From: Protonemura montana | Lineage: Eukaryota; Arthropoda; Insecta; Plecoptera; Nemouridae | Assembly (NCBI GenBank): GCA_947568835.1 | Contig: OX387610.1 | Span: 2,969,001 to 3,033,000 of the forward strand | DNA: 64,000 bases | Direction of reading: 5' to 3' | Part shown: piece after piece, positions 10,330 through 21,659 of the stretch | How the letters are laid out: every line of letters begins with the position of its first letter | Numbering within the stretch: position 1 is the stretch's first letter | Position numbers and translations under genes: made by a program | Notes under the pieces: generated by a model | The model's database searches: none | The model's input: only the letters and a program-made list of their open reading frames with translations | What the model was told of the DNA's origin: nothing

Positions 10330-10565
10330 GGGGTGGTCTCGTGCAAACCCATGATAAAAAAGAAGCCCCAGTGTATTCAGAACTAACACAAACGGGGTGG
10401 TCAGAACGCTGTCAACGCCCAGACTCTGCCACAGAGACTGGCGTACAAGGGGACCGCGCGGGGGGTGGGCAGTCCGGGGGGCGGCGGGGGCAGAAAACCA
10501 CCCTCGCTTGCCCCTGCAACTCATCAACCCCTGCAGGCCAAACATGCGTCTGATGCTTTTCATGA
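10330..10565. other. GC-rich island of unknown role
   Basis: A sharp GC-rich patch (ggaccgcgcggggggtgggc) in AT-rich surroundings, open on both strands for 70-98 codons. I recognise no protein. It could be an exon, a promoter-associated island or a repeat. Confidence 0.25.
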
Positions 10566-10677
10566 GCTTCTTTCAGTCTCGCAATTTTGGTTCAAACACT
10601 TGTTTGTGCGTTTGTTTTCTAGTTGGCTGACTGGCTTACACTTTTTGAAACGGGATTTTTTTTATTGATATATTTGT

Positions 10678-11062
10678 GATGTTTAGCGGCGCACTGTTTT
10701 GACATCTGGCCATGCGGCACTGGTCTAATGGCGTCGGTGAATGAGTGGTAGATGATGAAACTAACCTAGCCTAGAAGGGAGGCAGGGAAACTCGGTGTTG
10801 GTACGTAGCCTACTCCTGTTGAAGACCAAGGGGACCACCGGCTTAACGTCCCTTCCGAAGGACCTCTCGACAGCATGGATTTGTGGAGGAATCCTGTTGT
10901 TCGCGTTGTACCGTCCTTCGGAAGGGACGCTAAGCTGGTAGTCCCATTGGCGGTCTTCGACAGGAGTAGGCTACGTGCGAACACCGGGTTTCCCCTCCTC
11001 CCGTCTAGGCTAAGTTAGGTTCATCATCATCCACTCATTCACCGACGCCATCAGACCAGTGC
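10678..11062. mobile_element. 5S-SINE bodies fused as an inverted dimer
   Basis: 10678-10862 is the 3' part of the SINE in minus orientation (gcgcactgttttgacatctg through cgtcccttccgaaggac). 10863-11062 is the same part in plus orientation, beginning slightly further 5' (ctctcgacagcatggatttg). Arms of about 185 bp flank a loop of about 55 bp, so a transcript would fold into a long hairpin. The arms differ at several sites, so they are not a fresh assembly palindrome. Confidence 0.85.
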
Positions 11063-11696
11063 TGCATGACCCGGCACAAGTCGATGGTGAATTCAATGCA
11101 TGCGTACGTGGTAGATACTTACGGATGAACTTTGAGTAAGAAATTGGTCAGAAAATCTGAAGTAAATGTGAATAAAAGTCTAAATCGAAGAGCCAACTAT
11201 GCATCAACACCCCAACTTCATCAACCGTTCGAAATGCATCTAAAAAATAAAATAAAAAATAAAATCAGCCAGTAACTGCAGTATTAACTATAGAGCACAG
11301 ATCTAGTACAGCACCACAGCACCAATGCTCGACCAGTGGAATAATTTTGTTCGGAACAGTTCGCCGAAAACTTTTGACAATTATTTAATTTCAACACCAG
11401 AGTTTAGTTTGTGTTCTCGTCAGCTGTTTTGGAATTTTGTTTTACAATCCACCGCCACCCGGGAACAACTTTTCGCTGCGGTTCTGTGCCCACAAAGCTG
11501 AAAACCAGAGGGCGGTGATTTCATCGCCGCCCTTTTTTTCGGGGTGTGAACGAGTTGAATGGAGTCAACTGCTTCTGGTAATTTACCGGTAAGATTTCTA
11601 CATAATTACAATCATTTATAATGTTTTATTTTATTCGTATAACGGTTTGTTATCTATGTCCCTGGTGGCCAATACCAACATGATTGATTTTTGGTG
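11063..11696. other. Non-coding stretch
   Basis: No gene seen. 11440-11560 (gccaccc, ccgccctttttttcgg) is moderately GC-rich without a recognised product. Confidence 0.35.
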
Positions 11697-11790
11697 ATTA
11701 ACAACGCATTGTTTTGACAACGGGTCATAACAACGGGTCTAATGGCGTCTTTGAACGAATGGGCGATGATGAACCTAACCAAGACTAGCA
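11697..11790 (-). mobile_element. 5S-SINE 3' fragment
   Basis: Diverged 3' end in minus orientation: aacgcattgttttgacaacg, ctaatggcgtctttgaacga, gatgatgaacctaacc. Body and head are absent. Confidence 0.75.
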
Positions 11791-12627
11791 TCCTAAGATA
11801 TAGGCAAGCAAAAACCACCAAAATTGAATTAAATGATATCATAATAAATAGTTTTTAAATAATTTATTTGGTAAAATATTTACTATAACAAAGCAGATCT
11901 CAAGGAAGTAAGTTCCATCGCTACTGAATCAAGTATTTGCTCTCAAACTTATGTATGTCCAAGACAAATACCGAGTCCACGATATTTCTTGTTACTTTCA
12001 GTTGCTTCTTGCGCTTAAAGATGAAAGAAAATAGTGTAAATAATCATTTTATTAGCTCTTGTTTTGGTCAGTTGAAGCTCATGAAGTGACCAGCCAAAAG
12101 TACTTAACACCGAACCAATTGAACGAACGATTAGTTTTAAAAAATACAAATTGTGTTTTTTTTTTTAAGTAGAGACTCTTCAGAATTTAAATCATTTTTA
12201 AGAAAATAAAAAAATTAATATTTGAAGGATAATGACCTAAAAGCAAGAAGGCTTTGCGATCGGCCATTTTAACAAGCGGTTCTAGTCCTGAACATACACA
12301 ACAATGTACCACTTTCCTGAGACTCATTGTTCCACCAATTATCGCCAAGAATAAGGAAGTTGTCGGCGCCCAGCGGAAGTGGAGGCACCCCTAGTTCCGG
12401 TCCACCAGCTAAGCAGCTGACTGAGTTTATGCGCCTACTATGAGACGGCTGTTGTGTAGGGTTGGCTGGGGGTCTGGATTCGCACCTGTGTGGGGGGCTC
12501 CAGCCGTGTGCAGAGCAAAGTGATTGCCGTTAGGTTCAAAGATACTATTGTGATATTCGGTTAGGTTTGAGTTGGAAGATAGAGGCTGTGATTTGTGCCT
12601 GAATAGCAGTTTGTTTCACGCATCTAC
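11791..12627. other. Non-coding stretch
   Basis: AT-rich to about 12240. 12355-12530 is GC-richer (ggtgcccagcggaagtgg-like text) and unassigned. A short block near 12255 (gcgatcggccatttt) recurs near 15775. Confidence 0.35.
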
Positions 12628-13715
12628 AGGTTTAGCCAGAGTCACAGCGCTAATGTTAAACGTCCTACCATTGGGTTTACAGGTTTAGTCAGAGTCACAG
12701 CGCTAATGTTAAACGTCCTGTCATTGGGTTTACAGGTTTAGTCAGAGTCACAGCGCCAATGTTAAACGTCCTACCATTGGGTTTACAGGTTTAGTCAGAG
12801 TCACAGCGCTAATGTTAAACGTCCTGCCATTGGGTTTACAGGTTTAGTCAGAGTCACAGCGCTAATGTTAAACGTCCTGCCATTGGTTTACAGGTTTAGT
12901 CAGAGTCACAGCGCTAATGTTAAACGTCCTGTCATTGGGTTTACAGGTTTAGTCAGAGTCACAGCGCTAATGTTAAACGTCCTGTCATAGGGTTTACAGG
13001 TTTAGTCGGAGTCACAGCGCTAATGTTAAACGTCCTGTCATTGGGTTTACAGGTTTAGTCAGAGTCACAGTGCTAATGTTAAACGTCCTGCCATTGGGTT
13101 AACAGGTTTAGTCAGAGTCACAGCGCTAATGTTAAACGTTCTGCCATTGGGCTTACAGGTTTAGTCAGAGTCACAGCGCTAAAGTTAAACGTCCTGCCAT
13201 TGGTTTACAGGTTTAGTCAGAGTCACAGCGCTAATGTTAAACGTCCTGTCATTGGGTTTACAGGTTTAGTTAGAGTCACAGCGCTAATGTTAAACGTCCT
13301 GCCATTGGGTTTACAGGTTTAGTCGGAGTCACAGCGCTAATGTTAAACGTCCTGCCATTGGGTTAACAGGTTTAGTCAGAGTCACAGCGCTAATGTTAAA
13401 CGTTCTGCCATTGGGCTTACAGGTTTAGTCAGAGTCACAGCGCTAATGTTAAACGTCCTGCCATTGGGTTAACAGGTTTAGTCAGAGTCACAGCGCTAAT
13501 GTTAAACGTTCTGCCATTGGGTTTACAGGTTTAGTCAGAGTCACAGCGCTAAAGTTAAACGTCCTGTCATTGGTTTACAGGTTTAGTCAGAGTCACGGCG
13601 CTAAAGTTAAACGTCCTGTCATTGGTTTACAGGTTTAGTCAGAGTCACGGCGCTAAAGTTAAACGTCCTGTCATTGAGTTTACAGGTTTAGTCAGAGTCA
13701 CAGCGCTAATGTTAA
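12628..13715. repeat. 53-bp minisatellite, about 20 units
   Basis: Unit landmarks ggtttagtcagagtcacagc and gctaatgttaaacgtcctgc plus cattgggtttaca. Counted period 53. About 20.5 units with recurrent variants (gtcattg/gccattg, gtttaca/gttaaca, aatgtt/aaagtt), some arranged in short runs. One diverged unit of this repeat is found at 8345-8385 beside the first 60-bp array, linking the two repeats into one element. Confidence 0.95.
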
Positions 13716-14140
13716 AATGTTTTCGCAAAAATAGCCGCAAAATGACTGTTTTTACCGAGACAAAAATGTAGGATGCCGCCAGGTGGAGTCACCGTCGTTT
13801 CGAGTGTTAAGAAATTTAATTCGTTATTTCTCGCAGATTACTCGCATTTGAGACTGGTTTACACTCAATTTATCTTTATTTATGTTAACCTCAACGATTG
13901 ATAAACATGTATCGCGATAAATTATTTAATTATAGAGGTTTTTCAAAAAAGAACGGCAGCAAGCGCCATCGGGTGGCACCTACCGTTACCACGTGTTGCC
14001 GGCCTCGTTTGCTCAGCAGCAAGCGCCATCGGGTGGCACCTACCGTTACCACGTATGGCCGGCCTCGTTTGCTCAGCAGCAAGCGCCATCGGGTGGCACC
14101 TACTTATAACACGTGTTGCCAACCTACTTTAAATAAAGGA
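13716..14140 (-). mobile_element. Composite element (copy 2): inverted flank plus 60-bp units
   Basis: 13725-13945 is the inverted counterpart of 8872-9115 (aaaaatgtaggatgccgcca, gtttcgagtgttaagaaat). It is followed by three 60-bp units at 13956-14130 (cagcagcaagcgccatcggg). Relative to the 53-bp repeat, the flank-plus-60-bp block is inverted compared with copy 1. The last 60-bp unit is degraded (tacttataacacg). Confidence 0.7.
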
Positions 14141-14924
14141 CGCTTTTAGCTCCTCAGTTTAGGGCGCTGGCAGAAACATTTGGGGGAATGAAAGGCTGGG
14201 TAATGTTTTGCCCTCTCGTTCTGACTTTGGGTCGCTATTTTTAAAACAAAATGTGTCAGTTTGTGATAATATTTGAAATGTTGTTTCAAGTTCTGCTCTA
14301 GCGACAGGATGATTTTTTGTTCCCTGTTTTTCTAATCCTGGATCTGCTTTGAGGCTGCGCTGCCACACCCGAGTTGAAGGGTGGTTTAGCGAGTTAGTTT
14401 TAAACTTGGCATTAAATTGTTGGCTGATTGTGCAAAAACATTTTAACTGCGTTTAAACGCGGTAATTATTTGGATTCAAACTGTAGAATCTCTAACTTTT
14501 AATTGACTTTCCAAGACAAGTGTTTGCAAAGAAATATTTCTTTCAAATCAAACCACATTCGATGATAATATCAATATCGATTGTGTATTCCAAATTTAGA
14601 TTTTTTTTAATTTCGATGGCGAACTAAACTGCTATTTTTTAATATCATAACATTGACATGAAAAGCAAGAAAAAATACACAAATCCTATTCTTCTGTGTC
14701 ACATTTTCGTCGACATTCGATCTTTTCAGCCAAAACCATGACCATTTTCTGTAGGTACTCGTGACCAACACAACTACAAGAAATTTAAACAGGAACCGAA
14801 TTTGGAAATCTTTCTCCGAAAATGGGACCCGCAACCGCGAAAACGGACGCCAAACAAGACTACATGTCAACTTTATCGAGCCTTGGCACTAGTTTTCAAA
14901 AGAAAAAAAATTATATTTTTAAAA
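14141..14924. other. Non-coding stretch
   Basis: Open frames of up to 87 codons exist on the minus strand but show no recognisable similarity or splice context. Nothing else seen. Confidence 0.35.
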
Positions 14925-15355
14925 CTGTGTTTTTTAATGCTAAGTAAAAAGTAAAAACCAACTAATTTTCCCGACGTTTCGCAACTTTGTCCGAACCGGA
15001 ATCGGAACCAGAAGAAAATCAAATAATATCAATTCCGTACAACAATGCACCATCAATTCCCGCAAAACAATCGCAAATATCACGAAACAAATGAAAAAAA
15101 GGCATTTGTTTACTAACAAAAATTATTTGAAATGGGTTTTGAATGCTACGTAAAGGACAACTAAATTTCCCGACGTTTCGTAACTTGTACTAGTTACTTC
15201 TTCAACTAGTAACTAGTAACTAGCAACAGGTACAAGTTACGAAACGTCGGGAAATTTAGTTGTCCTTTACTAAGCATTCAAAACCCATTTCAAATAGTTT
15301 TTATTAAAACTAGTGCTAAGGATAAATCAAGCAGACATGAGTCTAAAAACCATTT
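14925..15355. repeat. Penelope-like repeats, including a near-palindromic pair
   Basis: 14925-14995 is a minus partial copy. 15115-15213 (minus) and 15225-15355 (plus) form an inverted pair around a short gtaactagtaac-rich centre: gacgtttcgtaacttgtact on one side and acaagttacgaaacgtcggg on the other. The plus arm ends with the usual gagtctaaaaaccat. Confidence 0.65.
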
Positions 15356-15505
15356 AATTTCCATCACTTCCTCGAATCCTATGAATTAGAAACATAGTAA
15401 CCCAACAAGACCCGTACCTTGGATCGTACATAAAGTGCAATGAGTCTCACGTACACATGTACCGAGCCATATGTTCGTCACGCGAGTGTACAGTGTTAGG
15501 AACAC

Positions 15506-15716
15506 ATGGCCGCCATCTGGCGTGGATCGCTGCAGCATTGCTGGCATCTGCACACAAGCAGCCTGCATGGCAAACTACAGTACCTTCAGGATCAGACCAG
15601 CGATACAAAATGGCCGCCATCTGGCGTGGATCGCTGCAGCATACTGGCATCTGCACACAAGCAGCCTGCATGGCAAACTACAGTACCTACAGGATCAGAA
15701 CAGCGATACAAAATGG
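15506..15716. repeat. Two-copy 104-bp tandem duplication
   Basis: The block atggccgccatctggcgtgg starts at 15506 and again at 15610. The copies differ by few changes (ttgctgg/tactgg, ccttc/cctac). The overlapping open frames of 74-102 codons follow from the duplication, and no product is recognised. Confidence 0.85.
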
Positions 15717-15859
15717 CCGCAAACTCAATCTAGCTACAAGTTATTTTAGGTTAATGTTACTATAGGACGTTGTGTGATCGGCCATTTTGATTGGAACCGT
15801 TCGCATTCTTTACAGAGTTGTATTTCTTTTAAGTTTGCTTTAATCGATTGATTTGTGGG

Positions 15860-16518
15860 GTTGAACGAAGCACTGTTTTGACAACGGGTCATGTGTACTT
15901 GTCTTATGGCGTCGGTGAATGAGTGGATGATGGTGAATCTAACCTAGCCTAGAAGGGAGGAGGGGAAACTCGGTGCCGGCAAGTAGCCTACTCCTGTCGA
16001 AGAGCACCAAGGGAACCATCGGCTTAACGTCTCTTCCGAAGGACGGTACAAAGCGAACAACAGGATTCCTCCACAAATCCATGCTGTCGAGAGGTTGATA
16101 AGCAAGGCGAGTGAAGTTGCTGTACTAACTTTCATTCCTCCAACCTCTCTCCCGAACAGAACTGGTCATGTGTATGATGGTCACCCATCCAATACCTGAC
16201 CCAGCGCAGTGTTGCTTAACTTTCATCCCTCCAATATCTCTCCCGAACAGAACTGGTCATGTGTATGATGGTCACCCATCCAATACCTGACCCAGCGCAG
16301 TGTTGCTTAACTTTCGTCCCTCCAACCTCTCTTCCGAACAGAACTGGTCATGTGTATGATGGTCACCCATCCAATACCTGACCCAGCGCAGTATTGCTTA
16401 ACTTTCATCCCTCCAACCTCTCTACCGAACAGAACTGGCCATGTGTATGATGGTCACCCATCCAATACATAACCCAGCGCAGTATTGCTTAACTTTCGTC
16501 CCTCCAACCTCTCGTCCC
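15860..16518 (-). mobile_element. 5S-derived SINE, minus strand, five promoter units
   Basis: Minus-oriented element: 3' end near 15865 (acgaagcactgttttgacaa), body to about 16125 (gaaggacggtacaaagcgaa), then five 5S-like units (tcacccatccaatacctgac) to 16518, where the last unit is cut before the 5' head (ccaacctctcgtccc). Confidence 0.85.
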
Positions 16519-16839
16519 CTCACAACACTTGCATTGTACACTCATTGCACTCGTGTTCAATTAATAGTTTCACATAAAATCTTTTTTTTTTATCTTTTGA
16601 AGCTGCGCCGAATATTTCTCTTGAATTGAGCTCGAAGAAACCCAACACCGGGAAAAGTCTGATTTCAAGACGGAAATAAGACACTGTTTTACTCTAGTGA
16701 CACGCGCATGTACTCAATGAAAGGTTTCATGAATGAAATTGTTTGTCTCATGTACTACGCGACTTGCTAAAATTATCATTGGGGGAACATTTTCACAGAA
16801 AATGTTCTTCGAATCAGTCCTCTGTTGTCGCAGTTGCTT
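16519..16839. other. Non-coding stretch
   Basis: No feature recognised. Confidence 0.4.
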
Positions 16840-16985
16840 GATTTGTGGTGTTTAACGACGCACTGTTTTGACAACGGGTCATGTGGCATTGGTCTAATGG
16901 CGTCGGTGAATGAGAGTATGATGATGAACCAAACCTAGCCTAGACGAGAGGAGGGGAAACCCGGTGCCGGCACGTAGCCTGTCAA
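16840..16985 (-). mobile_element. 5S-SINE 3' fragment
   Basis: Minus-oriented 3' end (ttgtggtgtttaacgacgca) through to gtgccggcacgtagcc, truncated in the body. Confidence 0.85.
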
Positions 16986-17097
16986 AAAGCATCGATTAGG
17001 CTTCTTCTCTCAAGGGTTTTTTTACGGATTTTATTTTCTGAGTCATTTTTTTTTTTTAAATCTAACATAGTCTGGGTTTTAGACTCGTCTCTAGTTT

Positions 17098-17265
17098 ACC
17101 TAACCTAACCTAACCTAACCTAACCTAACCTAACCTATCCTATCCTAACCTAACCTAACCTAACCTAACCTAATCTAACCTAATCTAACCTAATCTAACC
17201 TAATCTAACCTAACCTAAACTAACCTAACCTAACCTAACCTAACCTAACCTAACCTAACCTAAGC
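17098..17265. repeat. Interstitial TTAGG-type telomere-like tract
   Basis: About 33 units of CCTAA with a few variants (cctat, ctaat, ctaaa). TTAGG is the usual insect and arthropod telomere repeat. The tract is immediately preceded by tttagactcgtctctag, which resembles the inverted 3' end of the Penelope-like repeat, and is followed 80 bp later by another diverged copy (17340-17410). The degenerate internal units point to an old interstitial tract rather than a chromosome end. Confidence 0.92.
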
Positions 17266-17942
17266 AATAAATTTAAAAGATCAACATCCATATTGAAAAT
17301 TTGGTTCCTGAAAGCTAAAAAAAAAAATAAATAAATAAAAACTAGATGACAGGTTTAAGCTACGAAACATCGGGCAAGTTGTTGTTGGTTTTTACTAAAC
17401 ATTCCTAACTCAAAATTTAAATGGTTTTTTTTTCTTCTGCAAAGCCAACTTAATGACACGTTATTTTCAAATTAGCACATTTTAAAACATTCAAAATTAC
17501 CACAACATTTTTCACTTCTTTAAACACTACACGCAATATAAAAGTCGTCACTCCCCAACGATACTAAAGTTGACACCAAAGTCTCACCCTTCCCAAGACA
17601 TTCGAGCAATTGTCTTATCACCCTCCTTCATGGCATGTCTTAATCCTGCCGTGCCCCTATTATTACAGCAGCAGCAGGAGGAGCTTGGCCTGCAGATGTT
17701 CTTGCCAAGCACCGGAACCTTCTGCCAGCTAGTCTACAATACAAAACACCACAAGACATACCTAAAGGCGATCCGATAAATAAGAGAGATACGAAAAAAC
17801 CTGCCAGGAAGTCAGCTAAATCAGCTGATCGTCAATATAGTGTGTCCCAAAAACTCTTGTGAATTCATTTTTACCCTTTTCGTTCTTTAGTTCCTTTTTA
17901 TAAAGGAATAATAATTGTAAATATAGATTAATATCATATTAT
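17266..17942. other. Non-coding stretch with Penelope-like fragment
   Basis: 17340-17410 carries a diverged plus copy (ctacgaaacatcgggcaag). An open frame at 17570-17779 (69 codons, Gln-rich middle) is not recognised and I do not call it a gene. Confidence 0.35.
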
Positions 17943-18095
17943 GAGAAATCTGATTGCAAACGCTTGCAATGCGCGGGGTATTTTCTTATAAAGAACACAA
18001 ATAACCTTTCAAGAATTTATTTCCAAATGGAGATCGTTTGGGCATCAATTTTTGAGAGGGTAAAGTAGTTTTCATAATAGTAAAATATCATATTT
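17943..18095. mobile_element. tRNA-like SINE, inverted arrangement
   Basis: Minus arm gcaaacgcttgcaatgcgcg to about 18035, then plus arm from 18038 (cgtttgggcatcaatttttg, agagggtaaag). Matches the layout at 9500-9680. Confidence 0.6.
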
Positions 18096-18109
18096 GTTGT
18101 AACAACAAA

Positions 18110-18132
18110 CCCCCCCCCCCCCCCCCCCCCCC
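18110..18132. repeat. Poly(C) tract, 23 C
   Basis: Uninterrupted C run abutting the first 34-bp array. Confidence 0.95.
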
Positions 18133-18476
18133 ACATATATACTTCCCACTAATGCTCTGTAGTTGAACATATATACTTCCCACTGATGCTCTGTAGTTGA
18201 ACATATAAACTTCCCACTGATGCTCTGTAGTTGAACATATATACTTCCAACTGATGCTCTGTAGTTGAACATATATACTTCCCACTGATGCTCTGTAGTT
18301 GAACATATATACTTCCCACTGATGCTCTGTAGTTGAACATATATACTTCCCACTGATGCTCTGTAGTTGAACATATATACTTCCCACTGATGCTCTGTAG
18401 TTGAACATATATACTTCCCACTGATGCTCTGTAGTTGAACATATATACTTCCCACTGATGCTCTGTAGTTGAACAT
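18133..18476. repeat. 34-bp minisatellite, array 1, about 10 units
   Basis: Unit landmarks aacatatatacttcccactg and atgctctgtagttg. Counted period 34, nearly identical units. Three units make 102 bp, which gives a 34-residue periodic open frame on the minus strand. This is a consequence of the repeat and is not evidence of a protein. Confidence 0.95.
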
Positions 18477-19300
18477 GTAAGGTACTGCGCTTGTAAATAC
18501 CTCTACTCGCCTCCGATGCCTCGAAAGTGTCGCTGACGCACTCGGTGTGGTCCTACGAGGGGGTAGGATGCGGGATTCAAACTTTGCCTAACCCAAAATA
18601 TGCTTACAAACAAAAAATTTACTCTGTAAATGATAATCCAAAAAAAATCCCTAATTCCCTAGCTAGCTGTCTGGCCAGAATGAAATGATAAATGACAATT
18701 GCGCCGATGTAGCCGTGTTTCACGGTCGGTCAGGCGTCGAAGTTCGCGTTGACTCGTAGATCAAGGCGCAGTCGAGCAGGCGTCGTGGTATCAAGGCGGC
18801 TCGCAACTCAGGCGTCGTAGCTCGGGACAGCGTCGCAATTCCAGATGCAATCGAGCAGGCGTCGTGGATCGAGACAGCGTCGTGAATCGAGCTACGTCGT
18901 GGTATCAAGGCGCAGTCGTAGCTCAGGGCGCGTTAGAGCAAGGCGTCGTACTTTCAAAACTTCGCTCTCCGACCGTCTCTTTGTTGGTTAGACGATGGCA
19001 CAATCACGTCCGCTCAGTCCCGCGGCCTCCGCTGTCTTGCTGCTCCTACGTCCGCTCAGTTTACTCGCCTCGGACTGTCCCTCGTTTCTTCCTTGGTCTT
19101 CTTCTCGCGTTCCTCAAGCTTCCTCTCCAGATTCCACAACTCGTGACTCCATCGGCCAACCATTTGCTCGAATTTATTCTATTTTACATTTAATGAACTG
19201 CAACTAATTGGGAGAGGCACTTTGGAAAGGATAATAGGGACAGGACCTCACTGCGAGCGTCAACACATTCCTGCGATGCATGTGGCTACCCAGGCGCCCT
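18477..19300. other. GC-richer spacer with irregular gtcgt repeats
   Basis: 18720-18960 has many irregular copies of a short motif (caggcgtcgtgg, gtcgtagctc, gtcgcaa). 18990-19160 is C/T-rich. No product recognised. Confidence 0.4.
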
Positions 19301-19505
19301 TTACAAACCGATGCCAGAACACTTGTCTCCTCTTTCAATACTGATCGGAGATATTAACCAGACGCGCGTGGCTCGAAGCTTGTGCGCATTATGTGCATCG
19401 CACAAACCGATGCCAGAATACTTGTCACCCTTATTGATACCTAGAGAGATATTAACCAGATGGCTAGAAGCACATGGCTAGAAGCCTGGGTGCATTATGT
19501 GCACC
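19301..19505. repeat. Two-copy duplication of about 100 bp
   Basis: acaaaccgatgccagaacac (19302) and acaaaccgatgccagaatac (19402) begin two similar blocks that both run through gagatattaaccaga and gcattatgtgca, leading directly into array 2. Confidence 0.75.
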
Positions 19506-19832
19506 TCACAAACATATATACTTCCCACTGATGCTCTGTAGTTGAACATATATACTTCCCACTGATGCTCTGTAGTTGAACATATATACTTCCCACTGAT
19601 GCTCTGTAGTTGAACATATATACTTCCCACTGATGCTCTGTAGTTGAACATGTATACTTCCCACTGATGCTCTGTAGTTGAACATATATACTTCCCACTG
19701 ATGCTCTGTAGTTGAACATATATACTTCCCACTGATGCTCTGTAGTCGAACATATATACTTCCCACTGATGCTCTGTAGTTGAACATATATACTTCCCAC
19801 TTATCCTCTGTAGTTGAACATATACATATCCC
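19506..19832. repeat. 34-bp minisatellite, array 2, about 10 units
   Basis: Same unit and orientation as 18133-18476. The last units decay (cttatcctctgtag, catatacatatccc). The two arrays are separated by about 1.03 kb. Confidence 0.95.
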
Positions 19833-20984
19833 AATAAAGTCGCACAGCTATTTTTAAAGTGGGAATTCCCATTGCCGCCGACCACGACAAAGATAATTTA
19901 CGAGGATCTTTGTTCGATTCATGTCCATCTTGCCAGGTGTCAACATTTCAACCTGTCTCAACTCGACCATCTATAGCTGTGTTGCCAACTGACGTACCTA
20001 CCTACCCCGGCCCCTTCCCATCAGGTAAAACCCAAAAGATTTGACAACGCAGCCCAATCAATCAATTCTGACAGTTGACATATTTCCGAGGTAAACATCT
20101 ATACATCACTGAAACAACGGTGTACTGAAATCGATTCACCTGAGTTTTTGGCACACACTATACCATGAATCTTATAGAGTGATCTTTCTATGCTTTGCTG
20201 GAAGTATTTCGATAAAGGTTAATTGCCGAAGAAAAATGATGCTGAACTTTTCCAGATGTATGGTAATTTCTGCGACCACCTGTGCTTGTGTCTCAATATG
20301 ACACAAGTTACGGGTCAAAGACTTGAATATTGATTTTAATTATGATTAGAATTCCAGATTAACTTTAGAATATTGCCTTCGGGAGACGCGGTGCTTTTGG
20401 ACAGTTTGGTCGTCTCACACTTTCAAAGTGGCTGGTAGAGAAGCAAGGAGGTAAGAAAGCAGATGTGTTTCTTGAAGCAATTATCTGATTCAGAAATGAG
20501 TTCAACCTATAATGCAGATTGACATGGTTCTATACACGTTTAATATTTGAACCTGGAAGGATGGGGTTTAACTTTTCAACTGTCATTTGGAGGTCAAAGT
20601 AAGAAGTCCCATTGATATTTTGTTTGTATTTCCAAGTCACCAAATATTCCGTTTCGAAGCAAACACATTGTTAAAAACTATTTTATTCTTGTTCTTCGTG
20701 TGTTGTCATAGTTTCTTGGTTTGCAATTATTAAAATATCATTGTTTTAAAGAAAATTACTGCTCCGGTTAAAATAACACCTAAACGGCGTTTAGGAGCGT
20801 TTTAACAATTTCTTTTGGCATCAAAATAATCGAGAGACCGACGCATTGTTTGAAAGAATTCATATGTTTCTGTGAGCTAGAGATCCAACTTGTAGTTCAA
20901 CATTTTGGTAAAACCCATCTTTACATCCTTAAGATGAAATAAAAAGATATATACATATATATATATATATATATATTTAAAATT
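19833..20984. other. Non-coding stretch
   Basis: No gene assigned. 20367-20451 is open between an acceptor-like ctttag and a donor-like gaggtaag, but resembles nothing known. An AT dinucleotide tract lies at about 20949-20977. Confidence 0.35.
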
Positions 20985-21085
20985 TGCTGTTTTACTTAGC
21001 ATTCAAATATCCCGGTTTGTAAGGATTTAATAGTTCTCAAAACTAGTGCTAAGGTTAGTTAAAACCCTACACATGAGTCTATAAA
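20985..21085 (+). repeat. Penelope-like repeat, partial
   Basis: Blocks ttacttagcattcaaa, aactagtgctaaggttag and catgagtctataaaa in plus order. The GAAACGTC part is missing. Confidence 0.6.
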
Positions 21086-21659
21086 AGACAATATTAACTA
21101 CCAATAATCCTCTCAACGCTCATATCGCCAGTAAGCTAAGTATAGAATAGTTCACCCAAAAATACACGCGACTAGCACATGCACTATTTTATAAAGTAGA
21201 GACAGATGACAAACCGGCCCAAATACTCTAGTTTTTTTCAAAACACACTGTCCCTGTCTCTCTCTCTCACAGTGAAAACCTGCATCACAGCTGTTCTAGC
21301 TTGCAATTCAGCCTGGCGATCCACCTTGCATTGACTTCCGCGACAACCAACATCTGCCCCCCCTTCCCCTCACGGTCCCGGTAGCACGTGCTCGATTCTA
21401 GAGCGAGGGGTACGGAGGAGGGGGGGGGGGGCAGATGGCCACATATCTGCGACAGCCGGTAAGTTGGACGAGAAGCACCATGTGCTCGTGCGTACACGGG
21501 ACCAAGGGGGAGACTGCGACTTTTGATTTTTAGTGCCACGGGGTTTCGAATTTCGATATCGTTGGGTATCATACTTGGGTCACTTGGGCTCATTACCTTC
21601 ATTTATTACGCTATATTCGATTGGTTTAGAACAAAACGCTGGCACGGGTGACTGAAATT
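21086..21659. other. Non-coding stretch
   Basis: 21290-21600 is GC-rich with a G run at 21421-21430 and a 105-codon minus open frame of no known family. Confidence 0.3.

Noticed and set aside
17098-17265. Chromosome end
   Set aside because: Unique and repeated sequence, including genes, continues on both sides, and the units are degenerate.
18072-18476. Periodic proteins in the 34-bp arrays
   Set aside because: All three minus frames are open because the unit lacks stops. There is no start or splice context, and the tail runs into poly(C).
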